From CBDAPX01 sp965198725 (lineage in GTDB: Bacteria; Pseudomonadota; Alphaproteobacteria; Rhodobacterales; Rhodobacteraceae): a DNA stretch of 64,000 bases. Positions 18,417-27,382 of this stretch are shown piece after piece. Position 1 is the stretch's first letter. Every line of letters starts with the position of its first letter. The DNA lies in the NCBI GenBank assembly GCA_965198725.1, contig CBDAPX010000002.1, positions 62,001 through 126,000 on the forward strand. The letters are read 5' to 3'. The notes below the pieces were generated by a model that had not been told where the DNA came from, searched no databases, and saw only the letters and a list, made by a program, of their open reading frames with translations. The translations under genes were made by a program, and so were the position numbers.

Positions 18417-18617
18417 ATCATTAGCCTAGCGCAGCGGACGGGCAGACGGGGAATTTTCTTCTCCTGTGCCGAGGGGCGCGAATGAACAGGCAGATCGCGG
18501 CGCGAGCACAATCACCGGAATCGCATATCAAACGACAGGAATCGCGCCTCTCAAACATCGTCGCATTCTCCATCTTGGTGCCATCACGACGCAATGGTTT
18601 CACAGATGGAGAGCAAC

Positions 18618-19568
18618 ATGAAACTCAAAGCATTGACCATCACCGCCGCGCTTATGTCATCCACCGCGATGGCCGACGTCGACATGCGCACGGTGACTTT
18701 CGAAAACGAAGGCGCAACATTGTCCGGCACACTGTATCTGCCAGAAGGACATGATGGCACCCCACTGCCGATCGTTGTGGTCACCGGAGCCTGGACCTCT
18801 GTGCAGGAACAGATGCCAGCCAATTACGCGGTCCAGATGGTAGAACGCGGGTTTGCGGCCTTCACCTTTGACTTCCGTGGCTGGGGCAAATCCGGTGACT
18901 TACCGCAAAACGTGCGGTTCGTCGAAGACCCGGCGGCCAAGACATCCGATATCGAAGCGGCCTTTGCCTTTGTGGCGACGCTGCCAGAGGTTGACGCGGG
19001 TCAGATCAACGGTTTGGGCATCTGTGCTTCTGCCGGGTACATGGTGGACGCCGTTGCGGGCAACAGCCTGGTGCAGCGCATCGGCCTTGTCGCCCCTTGG
19101 TTGCAGAACGGCGAGATTGTCGAGGCCGTTTACGGCGGCACGGATGGCGTTGCGGGCCTGATCGAAATGTCTAAGGCTGCGGAAGCTGCGGGCGGTCAGA
19201 TCATTCCGGCGGCGGGACCTGAAGGGGCCGAAGGCGTTTTGATGCCCATTGGCGGCTATTATTACGAAGCCGAACGCGGTGCGATCCCGGAATATGACAA
19301 CCAGTGGAACAATGCGGGTTGGGAAGGCTGGTTGACTTACCATCCTGCCGATAACGCCAACCGCTTGGATAAGCCGCTGGCTGTTGTGCATTCGGAAAGT
19401 GCGGCGATCCCACAGGGGGTCAAAACCTTCCTCAACGATTTTGCGGGCGAGGCCACCATGCAGTGGCTGGAGGATGTCACCCAGTTCGATTTCTACGACA
19501 ACCCCGAGGATGTCGTGCGCGCCGCAGACGCCATGGCGGATCACTTTCGTGCAGATGGGGACGTGTGA
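18618..19568 (+). CDS. Secreted alpha/beta hydrolase
   Basis: 316 residues starting with a signal peptide (MKLKALTITAALMSSTAMA). An alpha/beta hydrolase fold follows, resembling the dienelactone hydrolase/YcjY-like group, with VVTGAW near residue 55 and a DFRGWGKSG segment near 85. The expected nucleophile region reads GLGICASAGYM, where Cys or Ser could serve. ATG 18618 has GGAGA just upstream. It overlaps the next gene by 1 bp (TGATG). With two NTF2-like genes it forms a three-gene + strand unit facing an AraC regulator. Confidence 0.82.
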   Translation: MKLKALTITAALMSSTAMADVDMRTVTFENEGATLSGTLYLPEGHDGTPLPIVVVTGAWTSVQEQMPANYAVQMVERGFAAFTFDFRGWGKSGDLPQNVRFVEDPAAKTSDIEAAFAFVATLPEVDAGQINGLGICASAGYMVDAVAGNSLVQRIGLVAPWLQNGEIVEAVYGGTDGVAGLIEMSKAAEAAGGQIIPAAGPEGAEGVLMPIGGYYYEAERGAIPEYDNQWNNAGWEGWLTYHPADNANRLDKPLAVVHSESAAIPQGVKTFLNDFAGEATMQWLEDVTQFDFYDNPEDVVRAADAMADHFRADGDV

Positions 19569-20062
19569 TGCGGATTTTGAAAACTGCAGGGGCGGCCGCG
19601 GCCGCCCCGATGATCGGAGGAATGACCATGGCCGGAACACCGGATGAGAACATCAAAGTGGTTCAGGATTTCTTTGCCGCCTATGGCGCAGGGGATCTCG
19701 ACGGGATCGCGTCGGTGATGGACGAAGATGTGCGTTGGCACATTGCGGGCCGCCACCCGCTCAGCGGAACCAAAAACGGACGCGACGAGGTGCTGGCCTT
19801 TTTTGAACAGCTTGGCGTGGCGGGGTTTCAGGCAGAGCCGATTTATTTCGGGGCCGACGAAACCCATGTCGTCGATATCCATCGCGGGTGGTCCAATGCC
19901 GACGGCAAGCCAAATGTCGATACGACATGGGCGCTGGTCTATCGCATCGAAAACGGAAAGATCGTCGAAGCCACCAACCTCAGCGCTGATCAGGATGCCG
20001 CGAACACCTTCTTCTGGTCGCAATATCAGTTGGCGCCGGTCCCGGCGCGGCTGGCGGACTGA
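19568..20062 (+). CDS. NTF2-like (SnoaL) protein
   Basis: 164 residues with an NTF2/SnoaL fold: VVQDFFAAYGAGDLDGIASVMDEDVRWHIAG near residues 31-61 and a C-terminal sheet. The start at 19568 is coupled to the preceding stop. An alternative ATG at 19622 has a good GGAGG ribosome site and would remove an Ala-rich leader that is only weakly signal-like. These small cone-shaped proteins act as isomerases, cyclases or binding proteins; the role here is unknown. Confidence 0.8.
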   Translation: MRILKTAGAAAAAPMIGGMTMAGTPDENIKVVQDFFAAYGAGDLDGIASVMDEDVRWHIAGRHPLSGTKNGRDEVLAFFEQLGVAGFQAEPIYFGADETHVVDIHRGWSNADGKPNVDTTWALVYRIENGKIVEATNLSADQDAANTFFWSQYQLAPVPARLAD

Positions 20063-20103
20063 ACCATGCGGGCAAGAAACCCACGTTTAGAAAGGACAAG
20101 GCC

Positions 20104-20610
20104 ATGACACGTAAACTGATTGCTGCTGTTGCTGCGGCGGGTGTTCTGGGCGGCGCTGCCCTTGCAGATCAACAGGACATCTCACGCGCGATCACCGACA
20201 TCGCGGCCGGGGCAGATCGGCATGACTGGGATCGGGTCGGCGATGCTTTTGCCGAGACCGTGACCACCGACTACACCAGCCTTTGGGGCGGCGACGCGGT
20301 CACGCAACCCGCCGCAGAGCTTGTCGCCGGATGGGCCGCGTTCTTGCCCGGGTTCGACAGCACGCACCACATGGTGACCAATCACGCCATCCGGTCCGTC
20401 GCCGATGGCCGCGCGGTGGCCGAGGCGGACTTTACCGCGACCCACCGGATCGATGACGGGCTTTGGACCTTGGGCGGGCGTTACAGCTATGAGTTGGAGG
20501 AAGCCGAGGATCGTTGGCGGGTGACGTTCCTGACAATGACGGCGCTTTGGGAAACAGGTGACCGTACCTTGGTCGCAGTTGCCGCCGAACGCGCAGCTGC
20601 CGCAAACTGA
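20104..20610 (+). CDS. Secreted NTF2-like protein
   Basis: 168 residues. The signal peptide (MTRKLIAAVAAAGVLGGAALA) is followed by a SnoaL-like fold with DIAAGADRHDWDRVGDAF near residue 31 and a characteristic NHAI...AVAEADFTATH core around residues 98-119. It is a periplasmic counterpart to the preceding NTF2-like protein. The stop lies 5 bp from the end of the convergent AraC gene. Confidence 0.8.
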   Translation: MTRKLIAAVAAAGVLGGAALADQQDISRAITDIAAGADRHDWDRVGDAFAETVTTDYTSLWGGDAVTQPAAELVAGWAAFLPGFDSTHHMVTNHAIRSVADGRAVAEADFTATHRIDDGLWTLGGRYSYELEEAEDRWRVTFLTMTALWETGDRTLVAVAAERAAAAN

Positions 20611-20615
20611 ACCGG

Positions 20616-21377
20616 TTACGACCCCGCCCGATACTGGGCCGGGGTCGTGCCAAACTTGCGTTTGAAATGCTGACCAAAACGGCTGACGTCTTGGTAGCCG
20701 ACACGGTAAGTGATCTCGGCCACGGTCAGGTCCGAGGTTTTCAGCAACACCGCCGCCCGGTCCAGTCGGGCGGCGATCACGTATTGCAAGGGCGTGACGC
20801 CGGTTTCCTGCTTGAACGCCTTGGAAAACTGGGTCGCACTCATCGCCGCGATCCCGGCCATATCGGTCAGCTTCAGATCTTCGGCCAAACTGTCATGGAT
20901 GTAATCCAGCACGCGGCGCAGCCGGGCGTCGGATATGCCGATATGCCAATCCGGCGTTGGCCGCACGGTTTCGACGATCTGGGCCGCCAAAGCCCGTTGC
21001 ATGGTTTCCCGATAGAGCGTGCCACCGCCCAAAGCCGTGCTGGCGGTTAGGCTGAGGTTTATCAAAAGCGGATCAATGTCGCCGACCCGAGCGTCAAAGG
21101 CAAAGCCGCGACCAAGGCCGAATTCCGCCAGGATCGTTTCGTCGAGCGTTACGGACACAAAATCCAGCGCGTCGTCAAACTCGCAAATCCCTTCGCTTCC
21201 CGCGGGCATCAGCCAGCCTTGGTTGGCGGTCAGAGGACGATCTGTTGTGCGGCTTGTGCCAAAAGCAAACCTGTGGGTCGGCTGATCATTCAGGAAGATG
21301 CCCAAAGACAGCGCCGGCAGCTTGAAGGCGCCGCCGCCAGCAGGCACTGTCATCTTGGTAGAGACCACGTTGGACAT
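20616..21377 (-). CDS. AraC-family transcriptional regulator
   Basis: 253 residues. The C-terminal double helix-turn-helix (about 155-250) includes MAGIAAMSATQFSKAFKQET and YRVGYQDVSRFGQHFKRKFG; the N-terminal half is the effector-binding part. It is flanked by the hydrolase/NTF2-like unit (convergent) and a second secreted hydrolase (same strand, downstream of nothing shared). It is the obvious candidate controller of these esterase-like genes, but no operator was identified. Confidence 0.9.
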   Translation of the reverse strand: MSNVVSTKMTVPAGGGAFKLPALSLGIFLNDQPTHRFAFGTSRTTDRPLTANQGWLMPAGSEGICEFDDALDFVSVTLDETILAEFGLGRGFAFDARVGDIDPLLINLSLTASTALGGGTLYRETMQRALAAQIVETVRPTPDWHIGISDARLRRVLDYIHDSLAEDLKLTDMAGIAAMSATQFSKAFKQETGVTPLQYVIAARLDRAAVLLKTSDLTVAEITYRVGYQDVSRFGQHFKRKFGTTPAQYRAGS

Positions 21378-21421
21378 ACGTCAAATTTACGGTCTCACAG
21401 CGGTTTTTCAACCAGAGCTGA

Positions 21422-22705
21422 TCAAGGTGTCAGCGTTTCAAAGGTTAACCCTTGGGCCGTACGCGGGGCAAAGCCGGTCCAGTATGTATGATCCGACGTT
21501 GGCTGACCGCTGTCATCCACGGCCGTCACCCCGTCGGCGGCGTGGGGAATAAGGTCGAAGAATGACGCTTTCTCAGCGTCGGATTTGAGGTGCAAATCCA
21601 TGAACGCGGTCGCGAAGTGTTGCGAGATGTTGTTCATCCGCACATTGTCCCAAACCGCATCGGCGTAGTGTTCGAAGGGGATGAAATCGATATGCTCGGA
21701 CGGCGCATAGCTTTCCAGTGGGGCCGGCATCGGGGCACCGGCGTTATGGTTGGCCGCCTCGAACGTCAAAAGATGCCGGGTGGTTCCGCTCAGCCCTTCA
21801 TAGATTTGCCGCATCGCGGGATAGCTTGAAACATCATCAACGCCGCCCGCGATGATCATCACGGGCTTTTCCACGCGCGACAGGCCGCCCGCATCCCAAA
21901 AACCGTGGTTCATCCCCCATGGACCAAAGGCGATCACGGCTTTCACGCGTTCATCAATTAGCGCCTCATGCGTATCGCTGCCCGCTTTGTTTGGCGTCAG
22001 AATGCCCGCCGGTGTCCCCCAGGACCATTCCATCGCGGCATCGCTCAGACCCGCCCCGGCGAAGATCAACGCACCATAGCCGCCCATCGAATAGCCGATC
22101 ACACCGGTGTTTGCTGTATCGATGATGTCACCCAGCGGTCCATCGAGTGCTGCCATCTGGTCGATGACAAACCGTTGGTCAATCGGGCGGTTCAGCAGGG
22201 TAGAGCCAAAGGCCCCTTGGGTGGAATAGGTGCTGTCGGTGTGGTCGATGGACACTGTGACATAGCCTTTGGAGGCAAGGTTTTCGCCTAAATGGCTCAT
22301 CAACATCCGGTTGCCGGGATAGCCATGGCTGATCACGATCAAGGGGAAACGCGCGCCGCTGGCGGGAGCGGCGTCACGCGCAGCGCTGCCGGTAAGGGTG
22401 GTGTCGGTGTGCCCGTCCCGGATCTTGGTCGTATAGGTTCCCCCGGCGGGCGTTCCGTCTGCTGCGGGGTACCAGACCTCAACCGTCAGCGGGCGATCAT
22501 AGGTTGGGCGACTGCCATCCACGATATTGACCACGTCCAACTGATCCGCGTGGCTGAGGTCAAGCGATTGAACCCCGATCGGGAAGGTGCCAAAGGCGGC
22601 AAGCTCGGGCGCGTCCGGACGCACGGTATCAATGCGGTTTTCGGCGGCCAGCGATGTCGCGGCCAAGCCGGTTGCGACGCTGAGTGCCATCAGGTGTTTG
22701 CGCAT
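21422..22705 (-). CDS. Secreted alpha/beta hydrolase (PAF-acetylhydrolase/dienelactone hydrolase-like)
   Basis: 427 residues. It has a signal peptide from MRKHLMALSVATGLAATSLAA, a substrate-side segment LTVEVWYPA near residue 70, an oxyanion loop VISHGYPGNR near 120, and the nucleophile elbow IGYSMGGYGAL near 200. This is the pattern of bacterial PAF-acetylhydrolase-like esterases. ATG 22705 is preceded by an AGAGGA ribosome site; an upstream in-frame start at 22738 would spoil the signal peptide. An IclR-like inverted repeat lies about 75 bp upstream. Confidence 0.85.
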   Translation of the reverse strand: MRKHLMALSVATGLAATSLAAENRIDTVRPDAPELAAFGTFPIGVQSLDLSHADQLDVVNIVDGSRPTYDRPLTVEVWYPAADGTPAGGTYTTKIRDGHTDTTLTGSAARDAAPASGARFPLIVISHGYPGNRMLMSHLGENLASKGYVTVSIDHTDSTYSTQGAFGSTLLNRPIDQRFVIDQMAALDGPLGDIIDTANTGVIGYSMGGYGALIFAGAGLSDAAMEWSWGTPAGILTPNKAGSDTHEALIDERVKAVIAFGPWGMNHGFWDAGGLSRVEKPVMIIAGGVDDVSSYPAMRQIYEGLSGTTRHLLTFEAANHNAGAPMPAPLESYAPSEHIDFIPFEHYADAVWDNVRMNNISQHFATAFMDLHLKSDAEKASFFDLIPHAADGVTAVDDSGQPTSDHTYWTGFAPRTAQGLTFETLTP

Positions 22706-22779
22706 ATCGGGATCCTCTGTCTGGTTTGGATCAATCATGGCAAGAGGAGCATGGGAAGGCCACAGTTTTGTGAAATAGA

Positions 22780-22796
22780 GTTCTGCATAGCGGAAT
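22780..22796. promoter_or_regulatory. Imperfect palindrome resembling an IclR-type operator
   Basis: GTTCTGC-ATA-GCGGAAT: 5 of 7 arm positions are symmetric around a 3-bp centre. It lies between the secreted hydrolase gene and the end of the DUF2461 gene, in the hydrolase promoter region. No IclR gene is in the window. Confidence 0.3.
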
Positions 22797-22802
22797 TATG
22801 CC

Positions 22803-23450
22803 TTACAGGGCGGCGTCGAGCGCGTTGAAAAGCGGTCGCAAGTCCTGCGCCGCGTTTCGAAGCGCCGATGTGGGCGTTTCAAATTGGGTCGGGGGCAAAT
22901 CCGTCCAGACCGCGAGGCTCTTGCGACGCAAAAGGTCCGCGCGCGGATGATCCTTGTCAAAAGGCGCGGGGACCCGTTTCAGCTCTGGCTCGGACGGAAA
23001 GTAACCGGCGTTTTGGCTGTCCGCTATGATCTGCGCCACATCGGCGTCACCGTCCACGGATTGGCGCCATGCCAACAACTGTTCTTTGTCGAACCCCATG
23101 ATCCCGCCACCGATTTTGACGTAATCGGGTGAGACCCCGAAAAAGAGGCCACAGCCAGCCCCTGAACCGGCAGCCCACAGCATGTGCAGGTGGGTGTTGT
23201 AGGGCGTTTTGTCCTTGGAGAACCGGACATCCCGATGCGGGCGGAACAGTTTGAACGACCAGGGTCCGCTGTCTTGTCTGGCGAGGTCAGACAAAACCTG
23301 TTCGCCCAAAAGCGTTGCGGGGGTTTTCAGCAGGTCGGTGTAGCGCGCTTTGTTCTCGTTAAACCAGTCGGGGCTGTTGTTCCGGGCAAGCTCTGACAGA
23401 AAACGCTGCGCATCGCTGATCAGGTGAGAAAAGCTGTCGGTTTGGGTCAT
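22803..23450 (-). CDS. DUF2461 domain protein (TIGR02453 family)
   Basis: 215 residues from ATG 23450, which has AGAGGA 8 nt upstream. Family signatures include FLSELARNNSPDWFNENKARY near the N-terminus, LFRPHRDVRFSKDKTPYNTH near residue 70 and GGGIMGFDKEQLLAWR near 115. The family is widespread and of unknown biochemical function. It stands alone, divergent from the MATE gene. Confidence 0.9.
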   Translation of the reverse strand: MTQTDSFSHLISDAQRFLSELARNNSPDWFNENKARYTDLLKTPATLLGEQVLSDLARQDSGPWSFKLFRPHRDVRFSKDKTPYNTHLHMLWAAGSGAGCGLFFGVSPDYVKIGGGIMGFDKEQLLAWRQSVDGDADVAQIIADSQNAGYFPSEPELKRVPAPFDKDHPRADLLRRKSLAVWTDLPPTQFETPTSALRNAAQDLRPLFNALDAAL

Positions 23451-23567
23451 CGCCGGATCCTCTGCCAATTAGCCAAAGATTAGCCCAAAGCCCAAAGATG
23501 AACAGGGTGCGGAATGGCCCTTGCCCCGATTTGCGGATCGTTCTAGTGCTGAATTCGGAGGCACTCC

Positions 23568-24923
23568 ATGACATTTTCGATGCATATACGCGCGATCCTT
23601 GTATTGGGTCTGCCGCTGATCGGGGGTCACCTTGCTCAATTCGCAATTGGTTTGACCGACACGATCATGATGGGCTGGTACGGGGTCGAGGCATTGGCCG
23701 CGATCACGCTGGCGGGCAGCTATTTCTTTGTGTTTTTCCTGTTTGGCTCTGGCTTTGCCTGGGCGGTAATGCCGATGGTGGCCGCGGCACAAGGGTCTGG
23801 TGACGACCGCTCGATCCGCCGGGCGACGCGGATGGGGTTGTGGCTGTCCCTGCTGTTTTCGACGGTGGCCATGCCGGTCATGATCTTTGCCGAACCGATT
23901 CTTTTGATGTTGGGGCAGGACCCGGTCGTTTCGGCAGAAGCGGCCAGGTATTTGAGCGTGGCGGGCTGGGGTCTTTTCCCGGCATTGCTTGTGATGGCGA
24001 TCAAATCCTACCTGTCAGCGCTGGAGCGGACCCAGATCGTTCTTTGGATCACGCTGCTTGCCGCGGTTGCCAATGGCTTGGCCAATTACATGCTGATCTT
24101 CGGCAATTGGGGCGCGCCGGAATTGGGGATCATCGGCGCCGCGATTGCCTCTTTGATCACGCAACTTGTATCGCTCGTGGCGATTGTGATTTACGCCATG
24201 CGGGTTTTGCCCGAACACGAGCTTTTTGCCCGGTTCTGGAGACCAGACTGGGAAATGTTCTTTCGTGTCGCACGGCTGGGCATTCCCATCGGATTGACAA
24301 CGCTAAGCGAGGTCACCCTGTTCACCGCATCCGCGCTGATGATGGGATGGCTTGGCACGGTGGAACTGGCCGCGCATGGCGTGGTGGTCAGCATTGTAAG
24401 TGCCGCCTTCATGCTGCACTTGGGCTTGAGCAACGCGGCCACGGTGCGTGCCGGGAATGCCTATGGTCGGAAAGATCGGCCCGGCATGTCGCGCGGCGCA
24501 TGGGCGGTGATCACGCTATCCTTGATCGCCTCGGTTCTGACCGTCACGGTGTTTTTCCTGTACCCGGCTGATTTGATTGTTCTCTTCCTCGAAGAGACGG
24601 ATCATCGACGCGAACAGATCATTGCCATCGGGATCGGCTTGCTGGCTGTTGGGGCGCTGTTTCAACTGGCGGATGGCATGCAGGTGATCGCGCTGGGCCT
24701 GTTACGTGGGGTGCAGGATACAGCCGCGCCCATGGTGATGGCGGCGGTGTCCTATTGGGGCGTCGGAATACCGGCCTCTTACGTTTTGGGCTTTGTTCTG
24801 GAATTCCGCGGCGTCGGCATCTGGTTAGGGCTGGTTGCAGGGCTAACCGTAGCGGCGATCCTGTTGATGGCCCGGTTCTGGACCCGCGGGATTGGCAAAG
24901 TGCCCGCGACCGCCCCGGCCTGA
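23568..24923 (+). CDS. MATE-family multidrug efflux transporter
   Basis: 451 residues with twelve hydrophobic helices arranged as two six-helix halves; the N-terminal segment IRAILVLGLPLIGGHLAQF and the GLTDTIMMGWYG motif are typical NorM/MATE features. It exports cationic drugs or metabolites using a Na+ or H+ gradient. GGAGG lies 6 nt before ATG 23568. It ends 2 bp before the convergent hypothetical gene. Confidence 0.95.
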   Translation: MTFSMHIRAILVLGLPLIGGHLAQFAIGLTDTIMMGWYGVEALAAITLAGSYFFVFFLFGSGFAWAVMPMVAAAQGSGDDRSIRRATRMGLWLSLLFSTVAMPVMIFAEPILLMLGQDPVVSAEAARYLSVAGWGLFPALLVMAIKSYLSALERTQIVLWITLLAAVANGLANYMLIFGNWGAPELGIIGAAIASLITQLVSLVAIVIYAMRVLPEHELFARFWRPDWEMFFRVARLGIPIGLTTLSEVTLFTASALMMGWLGTVELAAHGVVVSIVSAAFMLHLGLSNAATVRAGNAYGRKDRPGMSRGAWAVITLSLIASVLTVTVFFLYPADLIVLFLEETDHRREQIIAIGIGLLAVGALFQLADGMQVIALGLLRGVQDTAAPMVMAAVSYWGVGIPASYVLGFVLEFRGVGIWLGLVAGLTVAAILLMARFWTRGIGKVPATAPA

Positions 24924-24925
24924 CG

Positions 24926-25339
24926 CTATTTTTCTGTCGCGCGTTTGAACATGCGATCGGCCTTTTTGCGGACCAGAACAGACCGAAGGTCATGCCTGGC
25001 CGGCAAAAGGTCATCCGTCACGTCATCCAATTGCTCGTCCGAGGCTTTGGATTGTACCCAATGGGTCGTCTGGTTCAGGTAATCGACCGCCCGATGAATG
25101 TCATCGATATCGCGCTTGGCCAAAAGCGCGATGCGTTCAGCCATCCAGTCGCGGATGACCGACAAATCCTCTTCGGTCAGTTTGCGATCCCCATGGGCCT
25201 TGATCTCGCCATTGCGGATGTTGGCGACGGCGATCTGATCCATCTCAATCCGGCGCTGCCGGTTTTCGGTATCGATGCGGAACACGAAGGCCCCGTTGTC
25301 CCGCACCCGGAAGTAATAGTCGGGTAATTCAGCTGACAC
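24926..25339 (-). CDS. Conserved hypothetical protein (Rhodobacterales type)
   Basis: 137 residues from GTG 25339, which has GAGAGGA four bases upstream; a TTG at 25357 is also in frame but would place that ribosome site inside the gene. The N-terminal half (YYFRVRDNGAFVFRIDTENRQRRIEMDQIAVANIRNGEIK) is strand-rich and the C-terminal half helical and charged, with no membrane segment. I do not recognise a named domain. It sits 25 bp before nothing on its strand other than the aminotransferase start region behind it. Confidence 0.75.
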   Translation of the reverse strand: MSAELPDYYFRVRDNGAFVFRIDTENRQRRIEMDQIAVANIRNGEIKAHGDRKLTEEDLSVIRDWMAERIALLAKRDIDDIHRAVDYLNQTTHWVQSKASDEQLDDVTDDLLPARHDLRSVLVRKKADRMFKRATEK

Positions 25340-25363
25340 GTTGTCCTCTCGCCTCAATAAACC

Positions 25364-26566
25364 TTAGCGCAAACCTGCGCAGAATGCTTCGATCCGATTG
25401 CAAGCTTCTTCAAGAGCCGCATCAGATGTAGCGTAGCTTATCCTGAAATTCGGCGAAACGCCAAATGCGGCGCCAAAAACCACGGCCACTTCAACCTTTT
25501 CCAGCAAGGCTGTTGCAAAGCTTTCGTCATCTGCAATCAGCGTCCCGGCGGCTGTCGTTTTACCAATCAGCCCGGCGATCGAAGGGTAAACGTAAAACGC
25601 GCCCTCAGGTGTTGGGCAGGTGATCCCGTCGATGGCATTCATGCGGTCGACCACAAGGTTACGCCGCCGTCGAAAGGCTTCGTTGTTCGACGCGATGAAG
25701 TCGTGGCTGCCATTCAGGGCCTCGACAGCGGCCCACTGGCTGATGGAACAGGGGTTTGAGGTCGATTGCGACTGGATCTTGCGCATTGCTGCGATCAGGT
25801 CCTTGGGACCTGCCGCGTAACCGATCCTCCACCCCGTCATGGAATAGGCCTTGGACACGCCGTTGCAGGTCAGCGTACGGTCATATAGCGCTGGTTCCAC
25901 TTGGGCCGGGGTGCAGAATTCAAATCCGTCATAGGCAAGATGTTCATACATGTCGTCGGTCATGACCCAGACATGCGGGTGGCGCATCAGCACATCGGTC
26001 AGTGCCTTCAGCTCATCCCAGCTATAGCCCGCACCAGTCGGGTTGGACGGAGAGTTGAAGATCAGCCATTTGGTCTTCGGTGTGATTGCAGCTTCTAACT
26101 GTTCGGCCGACAATTTGAACGCTGTGTCGATGGTTGCATCGGCGATCGCCGGCGTGCCACCCGCCAACAGCACCATATCCGGGTAGCTTACCCAATAGGG
26201 TGCGGGGATGATCACTTCGTCCCCGGGGTTCAGCGTGGCCATCAGCGCGTTATACAGAACCTGTTTGCCGCCCGAAGACACCGACACCTGCGATGGTTCA
26301 TATGTCAGGCCATTATCCCGCTGCAATTTGGCGCAGATGGCTGATTTGAGCTCTGGAATGCCGTCTACGACGGTGTATTTCGTCTTTCCAGCGGTTATAG
26401 CGGCCATAGCGGCGGCCTTAATGTGCTCCGGCGTGTCGAAATCTGGCTCGCCTGCGCCAAGGCCAATGACATCGCGCCCTGCGGCTTTGAGCTCTGCGGC
26501 CTTGTTGGACACGGCAATGGTCGGAGACGGTTTCACGCGGGACAGGGTGTCGGACAGGAAAGACAT
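25364..26566 (-). CDS. aatA: Aspartate aminotransferase (class I, PLP)
   Basis: 400 residues. It starts MSFLSDTLSRVKPSPTIAVS, with GAGEPDFDTPEHIKAAA near residue 40, substrate Asn in NSPSNPTG near 175, and the PLP lysine in NGVSKAYSMTGWRIGYA near 235. This is the Ibeta branch that makes aspartate/oxaloacetate and in some species also prephenate-derived amino acids. The open frame extends to 26704, but homology begins at 26566. Monocistronic, divergent from the XRE gene. Confidence 0.95.
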   Translation of the reverse strand: MSFLSDTLSRVKPSPTIAVSNKAAELKAAGRDVIGLGAGEPDFDTPEHIKAAAMAAITAGKTKYTVVDGIPELKSAICAKLQRDNGLTYEPSQVSVSSGGKQVLYNALMATLNPGDEVIIPAPYWVSYPDMVLLAGGTPAIADATIDTAFKLSAEQLEAAITPKTKWLIFNSPSNPTGAGYSWDELKALTDVLMRHPHVWVMTDDMYEHLAYDGFEFCTPAQVEPALYDRTLTCNGVSKAYSMTGWRIGYAAGPKDLIAAMRKIQSQSTSNPCSISQWAAVEALNGSHDFIASNNEAFRRRRNLVVDRMNAIDGITCPTPEGAFYVYPSIAGLIGKTTAAGTLIADDESFATALLEKVEVAVVFGAAFGVSPNFRISYATSDAALEEACNRIEAFCAGLR

Positions 26567-26655
26567 TGGGGCCTCGGTTTGCAACGTTGACCGGCCCGTC
26601 ATAGGGTGCGCGCCATCGCCGATCAAGCGGGTTGGGCCACAGAGTGGAGAATGAG

Positions 26656-27054
26656 ATGGAAGATCATCAGCACGACGACTGGTTTGGCCCGGATGCCGCG
26701 ACATTTGGCGACCGCGTGGCGGGCGCGCGCGAGGACGCGGGTATGAGTCAGGCAGAGCTGGCCAAGCGGCTGGGGGTCAAGAAATCGACGCTGAACGCAT
26801 GGGAACAGGATCTTTCCGAGCCGCGCGCCAACAAATTGCAAATGATGGCCGGCATGCTGAACGTGTCGATCATGTGGTTGCTGACGGGAGAGGGGGATGG
26901 CACCTCGGCGCCGGATGATGAAACGGCAGCCGAAGAGCCATCCGTCGATCTTGGCTATGCCTTGCGTGAGTTGCAGGACATCCGCGCCGAAATGCGCGCC
27001 ACGGCAGAACGCGCCGCGCGACTGGAAAAACGTTTGCGGCAGCTGACGGCATGA
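26656..27054 (+). CDS. XRE-family helix-turn-helix regulator
   Basis: 132 residues from ATG 26656. The helix-turn-helix MSQAELAKRLGVKKSTLNAWE occupies about residues 30-50, followed by an acidic linker and a C-terminal coiled coil (about 95-130, ELQDIRAEMRATAERAARLE). It overlaps sdhE by 4 bp (ATGA). Position before sdhE and the LdtR-like gene suggests a small regulatory operon; target unknown. Confidence 0.88.
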   Translation: MEDHQHDDWFGPDAATFGDRVAGAREDAGMSQAELAKRLGVKKSTLNAWEQDLSEPRANKLQMMAGMLNVSIMWLLTGEGDGTSAPDDETAAEEPSVDLGYALRELQDIRAEMRATAERAARLEKRLRQLTA

Positions 27055-27308
27055 GCGAAACGCGCGACATCCGAATAAAACGCCTGTCGATGCGATCCAT
27101 GCGGCGCGGTATCAAAGAGATGGATTTGATCCTGTCGGCCTATGCGGATCGCAACCTCGCACAGATGGCCGAGGCTGAATTGGACCTCTATGAGGCGCTG
27201 TTGGATGAAAACGATCAGGACCTTTATCAGTGGGTCACCGGCCAATCAGATGCCCCCGAACGGTTTCGGGAGTTGATTTCAAGGATCGAACAAACCTTTC
27301 AAAAATAG
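27051..27308 (+). CDS. sdhE: Succinate dehydrogenase flavinylation factor SdhE
   Basis: 85 residues, the usual SdhE length. The RRGIKEMDLILSAY segment near residues 21-34 contains the conserved RGxxE motif needed for covalent FAD attachment to SdhA, and a small five-helix fold is expected. Translationally coupled to the XRE gene. Cytosolic chaperone of complex II. Confidence 0.88.
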   Translation: MSETRDIRIKRLSMRSMRRGIKEMDLILSAYADRNLAQMAEAELDLYEALLDENDQDLYQWVTGQSDAPERFRELISRIEQTFQK

Positions 27309-27322
27309 AGCCAAATTTGGCT
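27309..27322. promoter_or_regulatory. 14-bp perfect palindrome, candidate LdtR operator
   Basis: AGCCAAATTTGGCT begins directly after the sdhE stop and ends 60 bp before the LdtR-like ATG. No T-run follows, so a terminator role is less likely; MarR-type regulators commonly bind such palindromes in their own promoter. Confidence 0.5.
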
Positions 27323-27382
27323 TAACGGATTTTTGGGGAATTGCGGCGACTCTGGCTCAAAGAATGCGAGTCGGAGAGAGGC

